Shown: positions 58,873-64,000 of the stretch, in pieces
Layout of the letters: each line of letters starts with the position of its first letter
How positions within the stretch are numbered: the first letter of the stretch is position 1
Source: Xiphydria camelus
Taxonomy: Eukaryota > Arthropoda > Insecta > Hymenoptera > Xiphydriidae
DNA length: 64,000 bases
Direction of reading: 5' to 3'
NCBI GenBank assembly: GCA_963678675.1
Contig: OY783200.1
Coordinates: 23,574,190 to 23,638,189, forward strand
Program-made: the position numbers and the translations under genes
The notes under the pieces: model-generated
Told to the model about the DNA's origin: nothing
The model's input: the letters and a program-made list of their open reading frames with translations, nothing else
Databases searched by the model: none

Positions 58873-60099
58873 TAAATAAACCGTTCTCTTAATATACGGA
58901 GTATTTCATCCCTAATTTTTCAGGCTATCAGCGTTCTTCGTTCGGCGACAAGAAAGAAACAGGGCCTTCGCATCTCTGTGGTCCAGGTTCGAGGTTATCA
59001 CCTCGGCAAACCAGGTCTCGTATCCCGTAATTCTTCGGCTATAAAAGCCGGTGATGCCATATCATACTCGTACATGTGTGTATACACAGCCATCCACATC
59101 GTCGTATGTGTCACCCACTATCATTTTTCCCAACGCGACAACAGACACGCCCGCCGTGCAGCCAAGAGACACACACGCGCACGGATGATCCCAACGACAC
59201 CATCTTATTCACCTTAGCAGGTGATACAGCGATCGTATATCTCGACGCGCGCTCCCATTCATCGTCCTCTTTCATCTGCCTTCCGGGAACTACGCTCCGT
59301 CCCTCGAGACCCACCCCCTCGCGATGCATAAGAGGCCAAGAAATCTTCCCTTCTCCCCGGCAACACAGCATATCTCGTGCTGCTATCCGACCCGGTTACT
59401 CGGTCGTTGTGATGCCGCGGAGGAATCGCCCTGGAAAAATGTGCAGTTACCATCTCGGAGGTATGAAAATAAATGTCGCACGCGTCGTGCATCGAGCGAT
59501 CTCCGAGCATTAGCTGGGAGCGACGCATGTCGGAAAATTGAGAAATACGCGGCTTGTGTCCGAAACTGCCCCGACGGGGGGGTTGGAGAAGACGAGTCAG
59601 TTGTGCGGCACGCGTATTTTTCCAGGAGAAAAAACTGCGAGATATCCAATAAAATCGCTAAAACGCCGGGAGGGGACGAGGCGACGAATAAATATCCGAG
59701 GGTGCGACGTCTGATTTCCTCCGACGAGGAGCCCTCCGCGCGCGACAAGGGGTTCGACGTTTTTCTGAAAATATGTCGCGACCCAACCCCTCCCCACCCT
59801 TCCCAACAACCCCGAAAAACTCGCTCGCGCGCATCACCCCCCTAATATTTGTCGATCAGCCACCCCGGCTTCCCGCCCGCAACCCCCGCAGTCCCAACCG
59901 ACGATTGGCAGCTGCTCCGCGCGTCCACGACGCGAGAGGCGAAGGTGTTGGGTTGGATAAATCCGAAATCTCGGGGCTTCCTCGGCGAATCTAGAATTTC
60001 GTACGTCGACGTCTTCCTTCGAAAACGTAGCTTTGCGGATGTGAATTCCGGGAATTCTCTTGGAGGAGATATTGCGTTGGGATTTGCCAGGGAAAAAAT

Positions 60100-60290
60100 A
60101 TTTATATGTAATCGTATGATCACATATGATTGAATGTAGTCATATCGAAAATTTGTCTCTATCTGATTAGGTAGATACAAAAGAAATACTATATTTAGAT
60201 GGTACATGACTTGATATAATCCCTGATGGAAAAATTTATGCAAAAAATGTATGAAAAACTGACTTTTTTTTTTACTTTTTATAGGTAATT
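60100..60290. repeat. Family C fragment followed by a family I terminus
   Basis: TATGTAATCGTATGATCACATATG and ATTGAATGTAGTCATATCG belong to the C type. AATCCCTGATGGAAAAATTTAT at about 60219 matches the family I end at 17443. Confidence 0.45.
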
Positions 60291-61434
60291 ATTGACGTTG
60301 CAGCCGAGATGCAACTCTGAGGAGGGTTCACCGATACTCCCAATGAATAATTTCCGGATCAGCGTGTGGAAAAATCCGACGAGCTTTCGTGACGAGCCAA
60401 CGGGCACTTTTGACGCGTCTCGGGAACCATTTCAACCCCTTTTCCACCCGTGATACACATGTTGCTTTCCCGGTCATTAGCTGGTAATTCCCCATTCGTT
60501 ATGGTACGCGCCGCGGGCGTGTGAAGCCTTTTACGAGAGCTTTTTCCCCCGTTCGAAAGGGGAGTTTAAAGGGAGATTAAAATTCGACGAGAGGATCGAG
60601 AGAATTCGAACGCCGATGGAACTTCGTCCGTAAAAAAAAATCCAACTCGCACGCGAAGCGAATGCAACCCCGGGAAATGATAATGAGAGCGAAGTGCGAT
60701 TATAAATGAGAGGTGAGAATTATTATGCAAAGCACCGCGACGTTTCGCGAGATTCACTTTGACGTTTCCCCCCCATCGAAACGCAGGGAAGCGTCCGTCG
60801 TTTCGTTCCGGTGCTCTCTACACAGTCATCCCAACTATTCGAAACTCGTTCGACGCCGGTGGACCAGTTTGTCGAAGTGGGAATGCGCCGTAGAACGGTT
60901 TTGCCTCGCTGAACCGGTTAAATTGCTTTTGGGAAAATAACAAACAAACATCGTCTATCAAAGGGGTTTCTCTTCTTTGATCTTCCCTCTCGAAACGCAT
61001 TCGCGTTCTCGTCTAACACCATCCCGCGCTTCGCGAACAATTCTCAGCTACTCGTGCTTCGCGATACGCAGACCTGGACGAGAGTTTCTCGCTCGAATGT
61101 CTCGGTTCCGGCGTCCAGTGTAGCGTGCGATGAGAAAGTGCGAAGCGACGAGACGTTGACACCTGATCCTGCTAAATTGCAATTGCAGGTACTGGCTTTT
61201 GAAGTTTCCCGCGGAAAAGTAATTAACTCGAGTCTCTCTTCCGAGTATCTTCGATGCGGTCCCCGAAGGAACTCGAGACGGGGCTCGGATCTCTCGCGGA
61301 TTTTCCTTCGTTTCTTCGGGAGACATCGAATTAAAAAGTAGAGGAATTCCAATTGAAACGAGGTGCATCTTCGCCGAGATAGGGGAGGAAAGTCTCCCCG
61401 CGGGTCAGGGCTGACCTGAAGACAGTGCTTCTCA

Positions 61435-62226
61435 GAATTTGTGCGAGAAAATATATGAGATGGGGTGGTTTTTTGTGAGAAATTAAAATCTTTGAAATCT
61501 CGAACTCTTGGTCAGCCTGTTTTATGCAATTTTTCACGCCGATTCCGAAAATTATGAATTTATTCGAGAAGTTTGAAAGAAACACCGGAATATTGGTGAT
61601 TTTATGGGAAAAACATTGTTCCCTTGAATAAAATCGCTGATGCCTTATATTTCCTTTGAGATATCGGCCTGATAACTATGATTTTCGGACGTTCTCATTG
61701 GATGTATTTTTCTCCGCTGATTTCAGAAATAGCAGATTTATTGAGCAAATCTCAAGAGAACACAGAAATATCGGTGATCTTCTATAGAAAAATATATTTT
61801 CTTCTAAATTAAATCGCCGATATCTTATATTTCCTTTGAGGTATCGACCTAGTAACCGTAATTTTCGGAATCAGCATGAAAAATATACATGGAACAGTAT
61901 GGTCAAGAGTTTGATTCCAGAGATTTCGATTTTCGACAAAATGTCAGTTACATTTTCAATTTTTTCGCAAAAATCGACATCTCTGGAATCGATCATCCTC
62001 TCATGTATTATTTAAGCTGATTTCGAAAATCACGATTACATTGAAGAATTTTCAGAGAATATCGAGATCGCGGTAATTTTATGAGAAGAAAATAATATAC
62101 ATAAAATCACCGATATCTCGGTATTTCGTTAAATCGATATCTCTCAATAAATCCGATATTTTTTAAATCGGCATAAAAAATACACAAGACAGGATGATCG
62201 AGCGATCGATTTCTGGCGAAATCTTA
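61435..62226. repeat. Family B array, about three diverged units
   Basis: CACGCCGATTCCGAAAATTATG, then TTATATTTCCTTTGAGATATCG, then a second CCGCTGATTTCAGAAATAGC and TTATATTTCCTTTGAGGTATCG. These are followed by GATTCCAGAGATTTCGATTTTC, CATCTCTGGAATCGATCATCC, AAGCTGATTTCGAAAATCACG and CGAGCGATCGATTTCTGGCG. This is the longest of the five B loci apart from 7575. Confidence 0.7.
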
Positions 62227-62929
62227 AAGAATCTCGGCATTGCGCGTTTTCACAAAAAAAAAAAAGCGGAACTCGGCCCCGAAAATAGGTGCTTTTAACC
62301 ATTGAAAACAACTGAATCGTAAGAACGACCTCGAAGCCGGAATGGACGGAAGTTCGGCCCCGGCCTTTTCTCGCGGACACACCAACCACGCGAAATCGCG
62401 AAACGAGAAAGTTTTCCCGCGGGGCGACGCGAGCAGGATGCGAGAAACTTTCCGGGGGAAAAAATGGCAACAATAAAGAAGCGAAAGATTTACATAATCT
62501 GTTGTGCCGGAGAGGAGGCGCAGTCTGGGAGCCGCCGTACCTCACTTAGCCGCTATATATCTAATTTCGTTCGGATAATGCCGGGGATGTAGTAAAAAGT
62601 GGCCGCAGGGAAGACGTTAAAAACTATTGTTGTCGCGGTGAAAAGAAATTCGATGAAAAACCGGAACCGCGCGGTTTACTCCCGGTACCGTCGGCGATAT
62701 CGACTCGGCGATGCGAGGCAAGAAAGTGAGAAGCGTGGCTGGTGGTGGACGCGAGGGTTGAAAATCCATATCGTCGGAAATATGGGGAAAGAGAAGTCGA
62801 GAAAAGAACAGATGTCGACGAACACTGAGAAAATTGATTTACCGATTCGAATAACCGTCGATATAAATATTGCCAGAAACATATTTATTTAAGACAAGTG
62901 TATGTTCATTGAATTCGGTTTTTAAGCAA

Positions 62930-63185
62930 TTCATTGTTATCGCAGATTCGACAAATTTGGGCAAAATTATTTCCCCCGTGTTTTTTTCATCTCGGCCTTA
63001 TCAAAGCTGACAAAATGACATTTTGAAATGTAGCTATACGTCATCGTACTGTAAAACTATCTCTCTCGCATTTATAGCTCTGCGAATGATTAATTATTTT
63101 GTCGGAGACTTCCTTTTTCGCGTGATATTGAATACGCATGCAGATTACAAATTGAATTTAAAAATATGAATATATTTTTTCTCTT
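62930..63185. repeat. Dispersed repeat family H, copy 3
   Basis: GCAGATTCGACAAATTTGGGC, AATTATTTCCCCCGTG, ATACGTCATCGTACTG, GATTAATTATTTTGTCGG, GATATTGAATACGCATGCAG and ATTACAAATTGAATTTAAAAAT match the order of 2990-3240 and 51350-51655. Confidence 0.5.
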
Positions 63186-64000
63186 AAAGACCGAAATGAA
63201 CGAATCTACACTGGATTCGAATAATATATATTATACTTAAAATTCAGCAATATATTTGACTCGAATAAATATATTCTTGATACTATTTATATCGACGGGG
63301 TTACTTGGATCGATATTTTATTTTTCTCAGTGCCTTGGGAAGCCGAAGTAACGATTATTTCGCTGTCAGTCGTCGCTGGAACGCTTCACATCTCGGTTTA
63401 ATTAATATCTCCCCCCCAAAATTCGTATCTCTCTCGCGGTCCAGCGGGGAGGATTCCGTTCTAAATCGTGGATTATATTCGGCATTTCCGCGGGCGGCGA
63501 ATACAGAAGGGATTCGAAGACTTGCTGGACGGATTGGATGGTCGGTAGACTGTTTGACCTTTGTGTCCATAATTTCTCTTCTGTAAATCCGAGCTGGTGC
63601 TGGCAACAATGGTATCCACCGGTTGATTCATCGCACTCGTTCCTACAAACGACGTTACACTGTGCTCGGATGAATAGGTAGCGCGTGTGGGTTTATAAAG
63701 ACTTCGTCCCATGCGGACTTTACTGTGTATGGGTACGTAAATAGTGTGAAAGAGAAGGTGCGTGTATGTATAGACCTCGCCGAACACGTGGGGAATGTGA
63801 GCGACGTGAAAAACGGATGAAGCAATCTGGCCGCGTTCGGAAAAATAATTGCCAACTGCACAGTTGGAAATTCTGCGTTGAAATCGACTAACTCTTTTTT
63901 CTTTTCAATTTAACGTTCTTCGGGTTAATTTTAACGCGAAATATATTGGGTCAACACAAAGAGTTGGTTGATTTTATAGGCTAATTCGGTCTTCTCATGA

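Larger units (their letters stand above)
57259..64000. other. Upstream region or 5' UTR intron of the mGluR gene; no second gene seen
   Basis: It contains family D with a nested family A at 58520-58872, family C and I pieces at 60100-60290, a family B array at 61435-62226 and family H at 62930-63185. The stretches 57300-58510, 58880-60090, 60300-61430, 62230-62925 and 63190-64000 are unique. ORFs of up to 192 codons overlap on both strands without recognisable domains. A TATA-like CTATAAAAG on the plus strand at about 59040 lacks corroboration. Confidence 0.6.

Overview
The window is eukaryotic and looks like an insect chromosome, most likely Hymenoptera (order-level inference only). It has long introns, compositional swings between CpG-rich stretches without CpG depletion and very AT-rich stretches, many GA/CT tracts, and dozens of short palindromic non-coding repeats. 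There are no bacterial features: no operons, ribosome binding sites or long intact ORFs.

One protein-coding gene can be supported, on the minus strand and running through almost the whole window. It encodes a class C G-protein-coupled receptor of the metabotropic glutamate receptor (mGluR) family. Six coding exons are visible in gene order: 57054-57209 (start codon and signal peptide), 55324-55539, 39919-40050, 32775-32954, 20075-20244 and 2590-2744. All have AG/GT splice sites and join in frame to 336 codons of the N-terminal Venus-flytrap glutamate-binding domain. The rest of the receptor (end of the ligand domain, cysteine-rich domain, seven-helix domain, tail) must lie beyond position 1. 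Introns in gene order are about 1.5, 15.3, 7.0, 12.5 and 17.3 kb. The sequence resembles vertebrate group III receptors (mGlu4/6/7/8), and residues expected to hold the glutamate side chain appear conserved.

The introns hold several families of small palindromic or terminal-inverted-repeat elements, named here A to J for convenience. A: CCAAGCAACACACTTT termini, arms carrying TGACGTCA, nine or more copies. B: palindromic units of about 290 bp in tandem at five loci. C: AT-rich TATGATCATA-type. D: about 370-bp foldback with CGAGTAAAA termini. E: CACTGAGAAAAAA-flanked AT-rich elements. F: foldback ending near GTGAGTAAATTTA. G, H, I and J are smaller families. Copies of A sit inside copies of D at two places and F sits inside E once, which gives a relative order of insertion. 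At 50.1-51.1 kb a composite element has long inverted arms around five 129-bp tandem repeats, followed by a Helitron-like CTAG hairpin tail. Intron 1 begins, 20 bp after the exon 1 donor, with a palindromic array of GTCACTAAA motifs.

Upstream of exon 1 (57259-64000) I see the probable 5' UTR intron and more repeats, but no second gene. No tRNA, rRNA, CRISPR array or intact transposase gene was recognised.
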